Below are positions 24,796 to 33,987 of a DNA stretch of 64,000 bases, piece after piece. A program made the translations under genes and the position numbers. The stretch comes from CBDDEI01 sp965226775 (GTDB taxonomy: Bacteria > Chloroflexota > Dehalococcoidia > SHYD01): contig CBDDEI010000002.1 in assembly GCA_965226775.1 (NCBI GenBank), positions 496,001 through 560,000 on the forward strand, written 5' to 3'. Below the pieces are notes generated by a model. It was given only the letters and a program-made list of their open reading frames with translations, searched no databases and was not told the DNA's origin. How positions within the stretch are numbered: the first letter of the stretch is position 1; each line of letters starts with the position of its first letter.

Positions 24796-25380
24796 TCACA
24801 AACGGGGTTCATCGTAAGGCGTGTCCTGTCGCCAGGGCCGCGCCGCAAGCTGCTTCAGCTCCACCGGGATGCCTGCAACCAGCAGGTACGCCTCCGTGGC
24901 GATGGTCGCAAGCCGCTGGTTGGCGCCCCCCAGCAGGTCCCGGAACGCCCGCCCCGAGGCCGATTCCGGCACGAGACCCATGCCTACTTCATCACTGACG
25001 ACGATGACTGAGCCCGCGCTGCCGCGATACCAGTCGTGGAAAGCGCCCAGCTCGGTGGCCAGCGCGCTCTCCGCTGCCGCTGCGTCCGGCTGATCTAGCC
25101 CCTGTGGTGAAGCCGACGCCAGCACGCTTGCCACCCACAACGTGACGCTGTCCAGAAGCACAACAGACGCCCGGTGCGCCTCCACCTCCAGCGCGTCAGC
25201 GATCTGTTCTGTCACCTCCAGCGTCCGCCACTCGCGGGGCCGCTGCGCCTGGTGCGCCGTAATGCGCGTCTGCATCTCCTCATCCTCCGCCCGAGCGGTG
25301 GCTACAAAGAGGCACTCACCGCCAATGTCTTGGGCCAGCTTCACGGCAAAGTCGCTCTTGCCGCTGCGTGCGCCGCCCAA
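24796..25380 (-). CDS. cobU: adenosylcobinamide kinase/guanylyltransferase
   Basis: CobU phosphorylates adenosylcobinamide and attaches GMP from GTP. The P-loop GGARSGKS is at the very N-terminus, followed by FVATARAEDEEMQTRI, TAHQAQRPREWRTLE and VVSDEVGMGLVPES, all family landmarks. The TTG at 25378-25380 gives 194 residues but drops the first beta strand. The frame stays open upstream and encodes KRFILIL just before GGARSG, so translation probably begins a little upstream at a non-ATG codon close to the cobQ stop (25404). It is the last gene of the cob cluster. Confidence 0.88.
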   Translation of the reverse strand: MGGARSGKSDFAVKLAQDIGGECLFVATARAEDEEMQTRITAHQAQRPREWRTLEVTEQIADALEVEAHRASVVLLDSVTLWVASVLASASPQGLDQPDAAAAESALATELGAFHDWYRGSAGSVIVVSDEVGMGLVPESASGRAFRDLLGGANQRLATIATEAYLLVAGIPVELKQLAARPWRQDTPYDEPRL

Positions 25381-25403
25381 GATAAGGATGAATCGCTTAG
25401 CGC

Positions 25404-26933
25404 TTATACGTCCACTCCGGTGATCTGGTAGACCTGGCGCATATCCAGGTTTGCCCGCACCTGCGCGGCCAGGCGGTCCAGCAGCGTGTCCAGGCTGGGC
25501 TGCTCCGGCAAGGGCAGGTCAGCGAGACCCTTGTGGCGCGCCACCGCGCGTAGGAAGGCCTGACGGAAGTCCGCCTCATCAAATAAGCCGTGCATATAGG
25601 TGCCCGCAATGGTGCCGTCCGGGCTCACCGCGCCGTCCGGCTCGTCGCAGGGGTTGCCGCCGCGCGAGCTGAGCCGGAACAGGGGCGCCACTGCGCTCAG
25701 CGTGGTGCTGACCCCGCTGTGGATCTCGTAGCCGCGGGCGGTGCTGCCGCTCGCGCCGCTCAACATGCCTGGGCTCGCTGCGGTTGCCCCCTCCACCTGC
25801 TCCGTGACCTTGCGCGCCTGGAACACCGTTTCTATGGGCAAGAGCCCCAGACCCGGGGCCTCCTTCCTCGCAGATTCCACGCGGTTTGGGTCTCTGATCA
25901 CGTAGCCCAACATCTGATAGCCGCCGCAGACGCCCAGGATGGGCTTGTGCTCTCCGGCGCGCAGCATGAGCTGCTTGGCTAGGCCCCGCTTCCGCAACTG
26001 CAATAGGTCTTCGATAGTGGATTTACTGCCAGGGAGGATGACCAGGTCGGGGTCACCCAGCGCTGCGGGATCGCTCACGTAGCGGAGGTGCACTGCGGGC
26101 TCTGCGGCCAGCGCTTCAAAGTCGTTGGTGTTGGCAATGTGGGGCAGCCGGATCACCACGATGTCCAGCAGCGCTTCGTTGCCGCGGCCGTCGGCCTGGA
26201 TAGCGTTGTCCAGCGCCACCGAGTCCTCTTCCGGCACACCGTGGTCGCGCAGGTAGGGCACCACGCCCAGGACCGGTGCGCCGGTGCGTTCTTGAATGAA
26301 GGTGAGGCCGTCGGTCAGCAGGCTCTTGTCGCCCCGGAACTTGTTGATGAGCAGGCCGCGCACCAGGGCGCGCTCCTCCGGCTCCAGCAGCTCTAGGGTG
26401 CCTACCAGGTGCGCAAACACGCCGCCGCGGTCAATGTCGCCCACCAGGATCACGGGCGCTTCGGTCTCCCGGGCCACCCGCATGTTCACAATGTCGTACT
26501 GCTTCAGGTTGATCTCCGCGGGGCTGCCTGCCCCCTCTAAGATCACCACGTCATGACTAGTCCGCAGCCGCTCCAGCGCATCGGTGACCACTGGCCACAG
26601 CTCCTGCTTGCGTTGGTAGTACTCCCGAGCGCTCAAGGTCTCGCTGGCCTTGCCCAGCACTACCACCTGGGACCGGGCCTCCGCCTGGGGCTTGAGGAGG
26701 ATGGGGTTCATGTCTACGTGGGGCGCGACCTGTGCGGCGTGTGCCTGCACGGCCTGGGCCCGGCCAATCTCGCCGCCCTCCGCAGTCACAAACGCGTTGT
26801 TGGACATGTTCTGGGCCTTGAAGGGGGCCACCCCCAGGCCGTCCTGCCGGAAGATGCGGCACAGCGCGGCCACCAGCAAACTCTTGCCCACTGAAGAGGC
26901 CGTCCCCTGGAGCATCAGCAGTTTAGCGGTCAC
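25404..26933 (-). CDS. cobQ: adenosylcobyric acid synthase
   Basis: CobQ amidates four side chains of the corrin ring using glutamine and ATP. Its 509 residues show the N-terminal P-loop-like GTASSVGKSLLVAALCRI, the FKAQNMSNNAFVT signature, and a C-terminal class I-like glutaminase with CGGYQMLG (nucleophile Cys) and YMHGLFD (His). It starts with GTG at 26931-26933, inside the last 11 bp of the cobD frame, so the genes overlap. Confidence 0.95.
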   Translation of the reverse strand: MTAKLLMLQGTASSVGKSLLVAALCRIFRQDGLGVAPFKAQNMSNNAFVTAEGGEIGRAQAVQAHAAQVAPHVDMNPILLKPQAEARSQVVVLGKASETLSAREYYQRKQELWPVVTDALERLRTSHDVVILEGAGSPAEINLKQYDIVNMRVARETEAPVILVGDIDRGGVFAHLVGTLELLEPEERALVRGLLINKFRGDKSLLTDGLTFIQERTGAPVLGVVPYLRDHGVPEEDSVALDNAIQADGRGNEALLDIVVIRLPHIANTNDFEALAAEPAVHLRYVSDPAALGDPDLVILPGSKSTIEDLLQLRKRGLAKQLMLRAGEHKPILGVCGGYQMLGYVIRDPNRVESARKEAPGLGLLPIETVFQARKVTEQVEGATAASPGMLSGASGSTARGYEIHSGVSTTLSAVAPLFRLSSRGGNPCDEPDGAVSPDGTIAGTYMHGLFDEADFRQAFLRAVARHKGLADLPLPEQPSLDTLLDRLAAQVRANLDMRQVYQITGVDV

Positions 26934-28049
26934 GCGCGCCGCCTCTTGCTGTCTGAGTCTGCTCGATGGCTGCTACCAGGCGGCGGCACTCCGGCAGCGT
27001 CCGCACGCCGATCCGCACGTACTGCGGCAGGCCAAAGGACGCGCAGTCTCGTACGTAGCAGCCCTCGTGCAGCAACGCGCGCTGGAAGGCCGCGCCGTCG
27101 CCGACCGGGATGAGCAAGAAATTGGTATGGGATGGCAGTGGCCCTAGCCCCAGACGGGTCAATGCCTCGATGAGATAGGCTTTCGCTTCCTGGACGCCGG
27201 CCAGCGAGCGCGTCACGTGATCCGGATCCCCAGCGCAGCCACGCCTGCCGCCTGCGCGAGCGCGTTGACAGTCCACGGCGGCTGTTGCGATTGCAGGGAT
27301 GCCAGCGGCTCCGGCTGCCCCACGGCGTAGCCCAGGCGCAGGCCGGGGATGGCGCAGTCCTTGGTCATAGAGCGCACTACTAGTAGGTTGTGCGGCATTC
27401 CGAGAGAGATACAGGAGCGCTCCTCCTCCGGCTGGTCCATGAAAGAGAGATAGGCCTCGTCCACCAGGAACAGCGTTTCCTGGAACCGTTGGATGAGCGG
27501 AGCCAGGGCTGCCGGCGTTACAAACGTGCCGGTGGGGTTGTTGGGGTTACACAGGTAAGCCACCTGGGGCCGGTGTGCCGTCAGCAGAGCTTCCACCGCA
27601 GACAGGTCTATGGTGAATGCATCCTCAGCAGCCGCGTCATAGCCTATCACATCTGCGCCCGCGGCCTGGCTGGCCTGCGCGTATTCCCCGAACGTGGGGC
27701 CCACTACCAGCGCGCGGTCGCCGGGGGCCAGGTAGGCGCGAGCCGTCAGCCAGATAAGCTCCACCGCTCCGTTGCCTGCCAGTAGGTGGTCGGCGGGGAC
27801 GCCCAGCGCGTCGCTCAAGGCGGCCCGCAGCTGTGTCGCCGCGGGGTCAGGATAGCGGGTGACGTCGGCCTCCCGCACCGCTGCCAGCGCGCGCGGCGAT
27901 GGCCCGAAGGGGTTGGTGTTCACGCTGAAGTCCAGGATAGCGTCCGGGTCCAGACCGAGCGCGCGTAGCTCTTCTGCCGGCAAGCCGCCGTGAACCACCG
28001 GCGTTAGCGGGGCTCGCCGCGCCCGGTCAAGCTTGAACAAACTAGACAT
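26923..28049 (-). pseudogene. cobD: threonine-phosphate decarboxylase, split by a frameshift
   Basis: This PLP enzyme makes the (R)-1-amino-2-propanol phosphate arm of cobalamin. Two frames together encode one family-length protein (about 375 residues). The first (28049-27213) runs from LDFSVNTNPFGPSP through CNPNNPTGTF and VRSMTKDCAIPGLRLGYAVG (PLP Lys). It then leaves the family frame at ALGIRIT-stop. The second (to 26923) continues as GDPDHVTRSLAGVQEAKAYL through SHTNFLLIPVGDG. Restoring one G in the run at 27228-27231 joins them as AALGDPDH. The start is taken at the ATG at 28047-28049, overlapping the cbiB end by 8 bp. Sequencing error is a real alternative to true inactivation. Confidence 0.85.
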
Positions 28050-28974
28050 AAAGACCAACCGTTCCCAGGGCAGTCAACAGCACCGCCATTCCCACCGCGA
28101 CGCTCTGGAGCCGCAGGCTGCGCTCCACGTCCCGGGTGGTGGGTTCCGGATAGCTTGCCCCCAGCTGATAGAAGCCCACCTTCTCCAGGCGCACACTTAG
28201 AGCGCCGGCCATTGCGCTCATAGTCCAGCCTGCGTTGGGGCTCTCGGTCACGCTATGGTCGCGCCACATGGTGCGCCAGGCACGGGCGACGCTGCCCCTG
28301 CCCGCGGCCGCGCAAACGGTCAGCAGCAGTCCGCTGGTGCGGGCGGGGATTAGGTTGAGCAGGTCGTCGAGGCGAGCGGCGGCTTTGCCCAGGTACTCGT
28401 AGCGGCCATGATAGCCCACCATGGCGTCCAGGGTGTTCACCACCCGGTAGCCCAGTGCGCCCAGCGGACCGAAGAGCACAAAGTAAAAGAGGGGCGCGGC
28501 CACGCTGTCCGTGAAGTTCTCCGCAGTGGACTCGATAGCCGCCGCCGCGACCTGTGGCGCGGTGAGCGCCGCGGTGTCGCGGCTCACTAGCTGACCCAGC
28601 TCCTGCCGCGCGGCCGGGAGGTCGGCGGCGGCCAGGGCGCTCCGCACTCCTGCGGCGGACGACCACAGCGCTCGGATCGAAAAGCTGGTCTTCAGCACCA
28701 GCGCGCCTGCCAGCACGTATCCTGCTGTGGAGTAGCTCTGCAGCCACTCCAGCGCGGCCCATGCCGGGAGCAGGAAGAGCGCCAGCAGCGCAGTCACTAT
28801 GAGCGCGCCGTAGGCGAGTTGCCGGGCGTTGCCGGCCTGCGGGCTCCTTGCCAGCAGCCCTTCGATTGCCCGCCCCATCCACGCAACGGGGTGGAAGCGG
28901 TTGGACGGCTCCCCAAAGAGCAGGTCGAGGGCTACCGCCAGGCCCAGCATGACGAGCGCCTCTATTGCAGTCAC
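28042..28974 (-). CDS. cbiB: adenosylcobinamide-phosphate synthase
   Basis: CbiB is an integral membrane protein that couples the aminopropanol arm to adenosylcobyric acid. The 310 residues start with LDLLFGEPSNRFHPVAWMGR, the family signature. They also contain AAAIESTAENFTDSVAAPLF and NTLDAMVGYHGRYEYLGKAAARLDD, both conserved loop motifs, with several hydrophobic helices. It starts with GTG at 28972-28974, overlapping the cobB stop by 4 bp (GTGA). Confidence 0.94.
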   Translation of the reverse strand: MTAIEALVMLGLAVALDLLFGEPSNRFHPVAWMGRAIEGLLARSPQAGNARQLAYGALIVTALLALFLLPAWAALEWLQSYSTAGYVLAGALVLKTSFSIRALWSSAAGVRSALAAADLPAARQELGQLVSRDTAALTAPQVAAAAIESTAENFTDSVAAPLFYFVLFGPLGALGYRVVNTLDAMVGYHGRYEYLGKAAARLDDLLNLIPARTSGLLLTVCAAAGRGSVARAWRTMWRDHSVTESPNAGWTMSAMAGALSVRLEKVGFYQLGASYPEPTTRDVERSLRLQSVAVGMAVLLTALGTVGLYV

Positions 28975-30359
28975 TCGCCTTCACTCCAGGCGCTGCAAGC
29001 CGCCACTAAGCGCGGCGCAAGCTCCACGTTTGCGCCGAAGTGAAAATGCACATAGGATGCCAGAATGTTCATGTCTGTGAAGCCTTCCAGGCGTTCCGAC
29101 GGGCCCTGCACCCTGAAGGCAGTGCGCTCTAACGGGAAGGCATGCTCCAACCGCGACCAGTGGAACTCGTGGGCGCGCACCTTCTCGCCGCGGGGGACCA
29201 GGAAGGAGGGCTGGCTGGACTCAACGGTGAGGTAGCCCAGGCCCACCCGGCGGCGTTCCATGACGCAGACGCCCGGGATAAGCCCCACCATAGTGTGGAG
29301 CTTGCCCTCAAAGTCCTTGATGCCCTCGCTGAGATACATAAGGCCGCCGCATTCGCCAAACACCGGCATCCCTGCGGCCGCCCGTCGCCGGATGTCCTCC
29401 ATCAGCAGCCGGTTAGCCGTCAGCTCCTGGGCGTACACCTCCGGGAAGCCGCCGCCAATGTAGAGGCCGTGGATGGATTCTGCCAGCCGCTCGTCTGCCA
29501 GCGGGCTAAAGGGGACGAGCTCTGCCCCCCAGGCCTCCAGCAGGTCCAGATTGTCCTGGTAATAGAAGCTGAACGCGCTGTCCAGCGCCACTCCTATGCG
29601 CGGCCTGGGCTTTGGCGGAGTCTTTGGGAAAAGCCGGGTAGGCGCGGCTTCGACCGGCGGCGCACTCTGGGCGATCTCCCACAGCTTATCGATGTCGCAG
29701 TGTTCGTTGATAGCAGCGGTCAGCGCCTCTACCCGTTTGCCGGCGTCTGGGTCTTCGGGCGCGGGCACCAGCCCCAGGTGACGCTCGGCCAGATGGAATG
29801 CATCGCTCTTGGGCAGCGCGCCCAGCACCGGCAGACCGGTAGCGGCCTCGATGGCCTCGGTAACGATCTGGCGGTGGCGCTCGCCGGCGACCTGGTTGAT
29901 GATGACGCCTTTCAGCGCGAGGGCAGGGTCAAAGCGTTGGAAACCCAGGACGGTGGCGGCGGCGCTTCGGCCCACCTTGCTGGCGTCCAGCACCAGCACT
30001 ACCGGCGCTCCCAGCAGCTTGGCAATGTGGGCCGTGCTGCCAACCTCGCCCTCGCCGGTGCGGCCGTCATACAGCCCCATCATCCCCTCGATGACCGCCG
30101 CGTCGGCGTCGGCAGCGCTGCGGGCAAACAGCTCGCGCACCACGTTGTTGGGGAGGATCCAGCTATCCAGGTTGCGGGTCACCCGCTGCGCGGCCTGGTT
30201 TAAGTAGCTCGGGTCGATGTAGTCCGGCCCGCACTTGTAGGGCTGCACCTGTAGGCCCCTGGCTTGCAGCGCGCCAATAAGCCCCGCGGCAACCGTGGTC
30301 TTCCCCACGCCGCTGGTGACGCCGGCGATGACAATGCGAGGTGTGGCCGTGGTAGCCAT
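28971..30359 (-). CDS. cobB: cobyrinate a,c-diamide synthase
   Basis: CobB/CbiA amidates the a and c side chains of cobyrinate. The 462 residues have the P-loop IAGVTSGVGKTTVAAGLIGA, then PYKCGPDYIDPSYL, EGMMGLYDG, and a C-terminal glutaminase with PVFGECGGLMYLSEG and HEFHWSRLE. Its presence means the pathway here can begin from cobyrinic acid instead of only salvaging cobinamide. It starts with ATG 6 bp after the MFS stop. The name cbiA would be equally valid. Confidence 0.94.
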   Translation of the reverse strand: MATTATPRIVIAGVTSGVGKTTVAAGLIGALQARGLQVQPYKCGPDYIDPSYLNQAAQRVTRNLDSWILPNNVVRELFARSAADADAAVIEGMMGLYDGRTGEGEVGSTAHIAKLLGAPVVLVLDASKVGRSAAATVLGFQRFDPALALKGVIINQVAGERHRQIVTEAIEAATGLPVLGALPKSDAFHLAERHLGLVPAPEDPDAGKRVEALTAAINEHCDIDKLWEIAQSAPPVEAAPTRLFPKTPPKPRPRIGVALDSAFSFYYQDNLDLLEAWGAELVPFSPLADERLAESIHGLYIGGGFPEVYAQELTANRLLMEDIRRRAAAGMPVFGECGGLMYLSEGIKDFEGKLHTMVGLIPGVCVMERRRVGLGYLTVESSQPSFLVPRGEKVRAHEFHWSRLEHAFPLERTAFRVQGPSERLEGFTDMNILASYVHFHFGANVELAPRLVAACSAWSEGE

Positions 30360-30365
30360 GGCGCG

Positions 30366-31679
30366 TTAGGAGCCGACGGAGAGGTTGCGTACTCGAGGCA
30401 GGAAGGCGGCAACGGAGAGCGCCATGGTCGCCACCAGGAAGCCGCCAAAGCCGATGGCAAACTGTGCGCCCATGAACTCTGCGATGGTGCCGGAGATGGT
30501 GCCGCCCAGTGGCATGAGGCTCCAGGTAAGCCCGTAGATCCCCATCACACGGCCGCGGAACTCATCGGGAAGCTCCATCTGGAGCGTGGTGTTGATGGAG
30601 GTCTGGTAGAATTGCCCCGCCATGCCCATGAACAGCATGATAGCCAGGGATAACGGATACAAGGTGGACGTGGAAAAGACGATGATCAGCAGACCGAATG
30701 TGGTGGCTCCGAGGATAGCTTGCATCCCCTTGTTCCTGCTGCGGGCAAAGTAGGCCACTATCAGTGTGCCGCAGAGCGCACCCGCTCCGCCGGTGGACTG
30801 AAGGAAGCCGTATCCCGTAGAGCCAACTTTAAGCACGTCCCGTGCTATGACCGGCATAAGGATGGTGTAGGACGAGCCAAAGACGCTGTTGAAGAAGGTA
30901 AGGGCAATGAGGCTGTAAAAGATCTCATTGTGGCGGATGAAACTCAGCCCTTCCAAAATCTCCGTGAGCATGCCCTTCTCTCCCGGACGGGTGAGGGGCG
31001 CGTCCAGCTTGATGAAGAAGAGCAGGACCAGAAAGATGAGGTAGCCGCAGCCGCCTACAAAGAAGGCCGCCGCCGCGCCGGAGGTGGCAATGAGCACGCC
31101 TGTGATGGCGGGGCCCGTGAGCCGGGAGAGCTGCCACACCGTCCCGCTGATGGCCACCGCGTACGCCAAGTCCTTGCGCTCGATGAGGTGCGGGAGCATG
31201 GCCTGCCGGCTGGGCTGGTCGAAGGCCCTTGCGATGCCTGTAAGGAAACCGAAGACCAGGATGTGCCACACCTCGATGAAGCCGGTCCCCGCCAAGGCCG
31301 CGATGACGAAGAAGAGGACTGCCTGCACTAACTGCGCAACCGCAAGCAGCTTTTTCCGGTCGGTCCGGTCGGCCACCACGCCGCCGATAAACGTGAACGC
31401 GATAGTAGGGATGGCGTGGCTTAGCCCCGTCATGGCGATCATCAAGGGGGAATCCGTGAGCACCAGCACCAGCCAGTACAGGGCCACGTGCTGCATGTTC
31501 TGGGCCAGGACGGAGGTGAGTTGGCCTATCCAGTAGAGGCGGAAGTTGCGGTAGCGAAGGGCGGAAAACATGGCCCAACGGCTGCCGGGCTCTTCGGTGG
31601 GCCTCTCAGTGCGACTCCAGGACACGGTTGCTTCTTTCCTTAGCTCGGACGGCACGCGCTCGGTGGGCGTTCCGTCCAA
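30366..31679 (-). CDS. MFS transporter inside the cobalamin cluster
   Basis: A 437-residue transporter with about twelve hydrophobic segments. MFSALRYRNFRLYWIGQL and GGVVADRTDRKKLLAV put it in the same subgroup as the MFS at 20345-21616. It lies between cobS and cobB on the same strand, only 6 bp from cobB, so it is co-transcribed with cobalamin genes. Transport of a corrinoid or precursor is possible but not shown by the sequence. The frame begins with TTG at 31677-31679; a later internal start is possible because the first ~35 residues are polar. Confidence 0.83.
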   Translation of the reverse strand: MDGTPTERVPSELRKEATVSWSRTERPTEEPGSRWAMFSALRYRNFRLYWIGQLTSVLAQNMQHVALYWLVLVLTDSPLMIAMTGLSHAIPTIAFTFIGGVVADRTDRKKLLAVAQLVQAVLFFVIAALAGTGFIEVWHILVFGFLTGIARAFDQPSRQAMLPHLIERKDLAYAVAISGTVWQLSRLTGPAITGVLIATSGAAAAFFVGGCGYLIFLVLLFFIKLDAPLTRPGEKGMLTEILEGLSFIRHNEIFYSLIALTFFNSVFGSSYTILMPVIARDVLKVGSTGYGFLQSTGGAGALCGTLIVAYFARSRNKGMQAILGATTFGLLIIVFSTSTLYPLSLAIMLFMGMAGQFYQTSINTTLQMELPDEFRGRVMGIYGLTWSLMPLGGTISGTIAEFMGAQFAIGFGGFLVATMALSVAAFLPRVRNLSVGS

Positions 31680-31855
31680 GATGGCGACATGTTGGGGGGT
31701 GAGCTAAGCACCAGCATAAGCGTCTCCCCTGCCCGTGGTCAAGGATGAGCGGGCACAGGAGTTGACAATAATGCGTTCTGGGAGGCGAAGTCTCTTTGCC
31801 AGGGGTCGGGAAGTACCCCCGTTTGAAGTCATAACCCCTGAGGGGTTCCCCTGCC

Positions 31856-32587
31856 CTATGGCCGAGCTATCAACGCCAGCAGCGTCAGCGTCTGGATAGC
31901 CTCGTTAATGGCGCCGTAGGTGTCTCCTGTTAGGCCGGACAAACGCTGCTCCAGGAGGTAGGCTATCCCGCGCGTCGTCCCCCAGACCACCACCATCAGC
32001 AGGAGTCCCCACAGGCCGCCCAGGAGCAGCGCCGCGAGGCCCGCTGTTACCGTCGCGATGGCCATCGTTGCCGTTGTGCTCTGCCCGGCGTTAAAGGCGG
32101 AGCCCAGCCCCACTGAGCGAGCGTAAGGAAAGCTGCCGAGCGCGTAGGTCATGGCCCAGCGGCCGGTGGTGGTCATCAGCACCAGCGCTGCGCTGCGTTC
32201 ATCGATAGGCAGCGCGGTCAGGGTGACGTACTGCACCAGCAGCGCGCTGACCACTCCTACCACGCCGTAGCTCCCTACGCGGCTGTCCCGCATGATCTCC
32301 AAGCGCCGTTCGGGGTCAGCGGCGCTGAACACACCGTCGCAGGTGTCGGCCAGCCCGTCCAAGTGGAGCCCGCCTGTGATGGCAATAAGGGCAACCAGCA
32401 CCAGCGCGCTGGTGACGCTAGGGGGCAGAATGAGACGCAGCAGCAGGTCTAGGAGCACCAGTCCTACGCCAAGAAGAAGCCCTACTAGGGGAAAGTAGCC
32501 CGGCGCGCGGTGCATCTCGTCCGGCGTAGCCTCTCGGGAGCTGATGGGGATGATGGTGAGCAAGCGCAGTGCCGCCAGGATGGGCAT
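31856..32587 (-). CDS. cobS: adenosylcobinamide-GDP ribazoletransferase
   Basis: CobS joins alpha-ribazole to adenosylcobinamide-GDP at the membrane. The 243 residues have LRLLTIIPIS at the start, GYFPLVGLLLGV, and the active-site motif GGLHLDGLADTCDG near residue 75, followed by RDSRVGSYGVVGVV. About six hydrophobic helices are visible. A 175 bp gap separates it from the following MFS gene, with no obvious terminator. Confidence 0.94.
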   Translation of the reverse strand: MPILAALRLLTIIPISSREATPDEMHRAPGYFPLVGLLLGVGLVLLDLLLRLILPPSVTSALVLVALIAITGGLHLDGLADTCDGVFSAADPERRLEIMRDSRVGSYGVVGVVSALLVQYVTLTALPIDERSAALVLMTTTGRWAMTYALGSFPYARSVGLGSAFNAGQSTTATMAIATVTAGLAALLLGGLWGLLLMVVVWGTTRGIAYLLEQRLSGLTGDTYGAINEAIQTLTLLALIARP

Positions 32588-32720
32588 CTATTGAGCGTCC
32601 TTTACTAGGAAGGGTAAGGCTGGTTGTGCTCCTGTTATCACGAGCAGGATAAGGCGTGTGTGGGCTCCTCGCAATGCCGAAAGGCGGCCGGCTCAGCGAG
32701 AGTGAGCGTGTGCTGCAATG

Positions 32721-33805
32721 CTACCGCACGTCTTCAGGCAGCGCTTCCGAGACGCCTGCCTCCGCAAAGGTCGCCATCTCGTTCAAGATACGCACCGCAG
32801 CATCCAGCAAGGGGAAGGCCAGCGCGGCCCCGCTGCCCTCGCCGAGCCGCAGGTTGAGGTCGAGGAGTGGCCGCAGCCGCAGCCGCCGTAGCGCCGCGCG
32901 ATGCCCCGGCTCCACCGAGCGGTGGCTGGCGATGAGATACTCCCTGGCCGGGGGCGCAATGGCCGCCGCCACCAAGGCCGCGGCTCCCGTGATAAAGCCG
33001 TCCACCACTACCGGCACCCGGTGTGCTGCGCCGCCCAGCATCAGCCCAACCAGTCCGGCAATCTCCAGTCCGCCCACCTGCGCCAGCGTCCCATGGGGTC
33101 CGCCGGGTCCGGGCGGTGAAGCTCCAGCCCCTGCCGTAGCGCGGCTACTTTGCGGGCCACGCCCGCGCTATCCAGGCCGGTGCCGCGACCGGCCACCCGC
33201 TCCGGCGGCGCGCCGGTGAACACCGCAGTGAGCGCCGCTGCGGGCGTGGTGTTGCCGATGCCCATCTCTCCCACGCCTAGCACGTCCAGTCCTTGCGCCA
33301 CTTCGCGGGCCGCCACCTCCAGCCCTACGAGAACGGCCTGCTCCGCCTGGTCCCGGGTCATGGCCGCGGTGCGGGTGAAGTCCTGGGTGCCCGGTGCGAC
33401 TTTTGCCCGCACCAGCCCCGGGTGCTCCGGCAGCTCGCTGGCAACGCCCACGTCCACGACGACCACGCGCGCGCCCGCCTGCCGCGCCAGCACATTGATG
33501 GCCGCGCCGCCTCGCAGGAAGTTCAGCACCATCTGGGGAGTGACGTCCGAGGGGTAGGCGCTGACGCCCTGGGCGGTGACACCGTGGTCGCCGGCCATCA
33601 CCACCACGGCTTTGCGTTCCAGCGGCGGGTTTAGGCTGCCGGTGATGCCCGCCAGGTGGACGGAGAGCGACTCCAGCCGCCCAAGCGCGCCCGCGGGTTT
33701 GGTGAGCTGCCCTTGCCGGGCGCGGGCCAACCGCATGGCCCCTCGGTCCAGAGGACGGATCTCCTGGATCGTGCTGGCGATGCGGGCGGCTGGGGAATCA
33801 GGCAT
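32721..33805 (-). pseudogene. cobT: DMB phosphoribosyltransferase, split by a frameshift
   Basis: CobT makes alpha-ribazole phosphate from nicotinate mononucleotide and dimethylbenzimidazole. The first frame (33805 downward) has TKPAGALGRLE, VVVMAGDHGVTAQGVSAYP and GEMGIGNTTPAAAL, then leaves the family sequence after DPADPMG. The second frame continues as TLAQVGGLEIAGLVGLMLGG, DGFITGAAALVAA and SHRSVEPGH, and ends with the catalytic-Glu region LRLGEGSGAALAFPLL. One missing G in the GGG at 33090-33092 (minus-strand ATGGGACG) explains the break. Both halves are intact otherwise, so a base-call error or a very recent mutation is more likely than old decay. Confidence 0.85.
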
Positions 33806-33987
33806 CCACTCTATCCCGCAGTGTCATCGGCCTAGCGCCGCAGCGCGCGTTAAGAGAGCTGCGTTGCTCCAGATAGCGCACGTTATTGGTCTGCCTTTCC
33901 GGCACGTTCACAGGAGCGCTCGCGCCCCGCAAGTCGCTTGGGAGAGCCTGCCTGCTGGTAGGCAAGGGTAAGCGGGTATGGGGCGTC

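Noticed and set aside
29142..30203. 353-codon open frame opposite cobB
   Set aside because: It lies entirely antisense to an unambiguous cobB. In GC-rich genes the opposite strand often stays open, and this frame has no domain or start signal.
31680..31855. Possible cobalamin riboswitch between cobS and the MFS gene
   Set aside because: I found no B12-box-like sequence or extended pairing in this gap or upstream of cobT. A covariance-model search would be needed to be certain.
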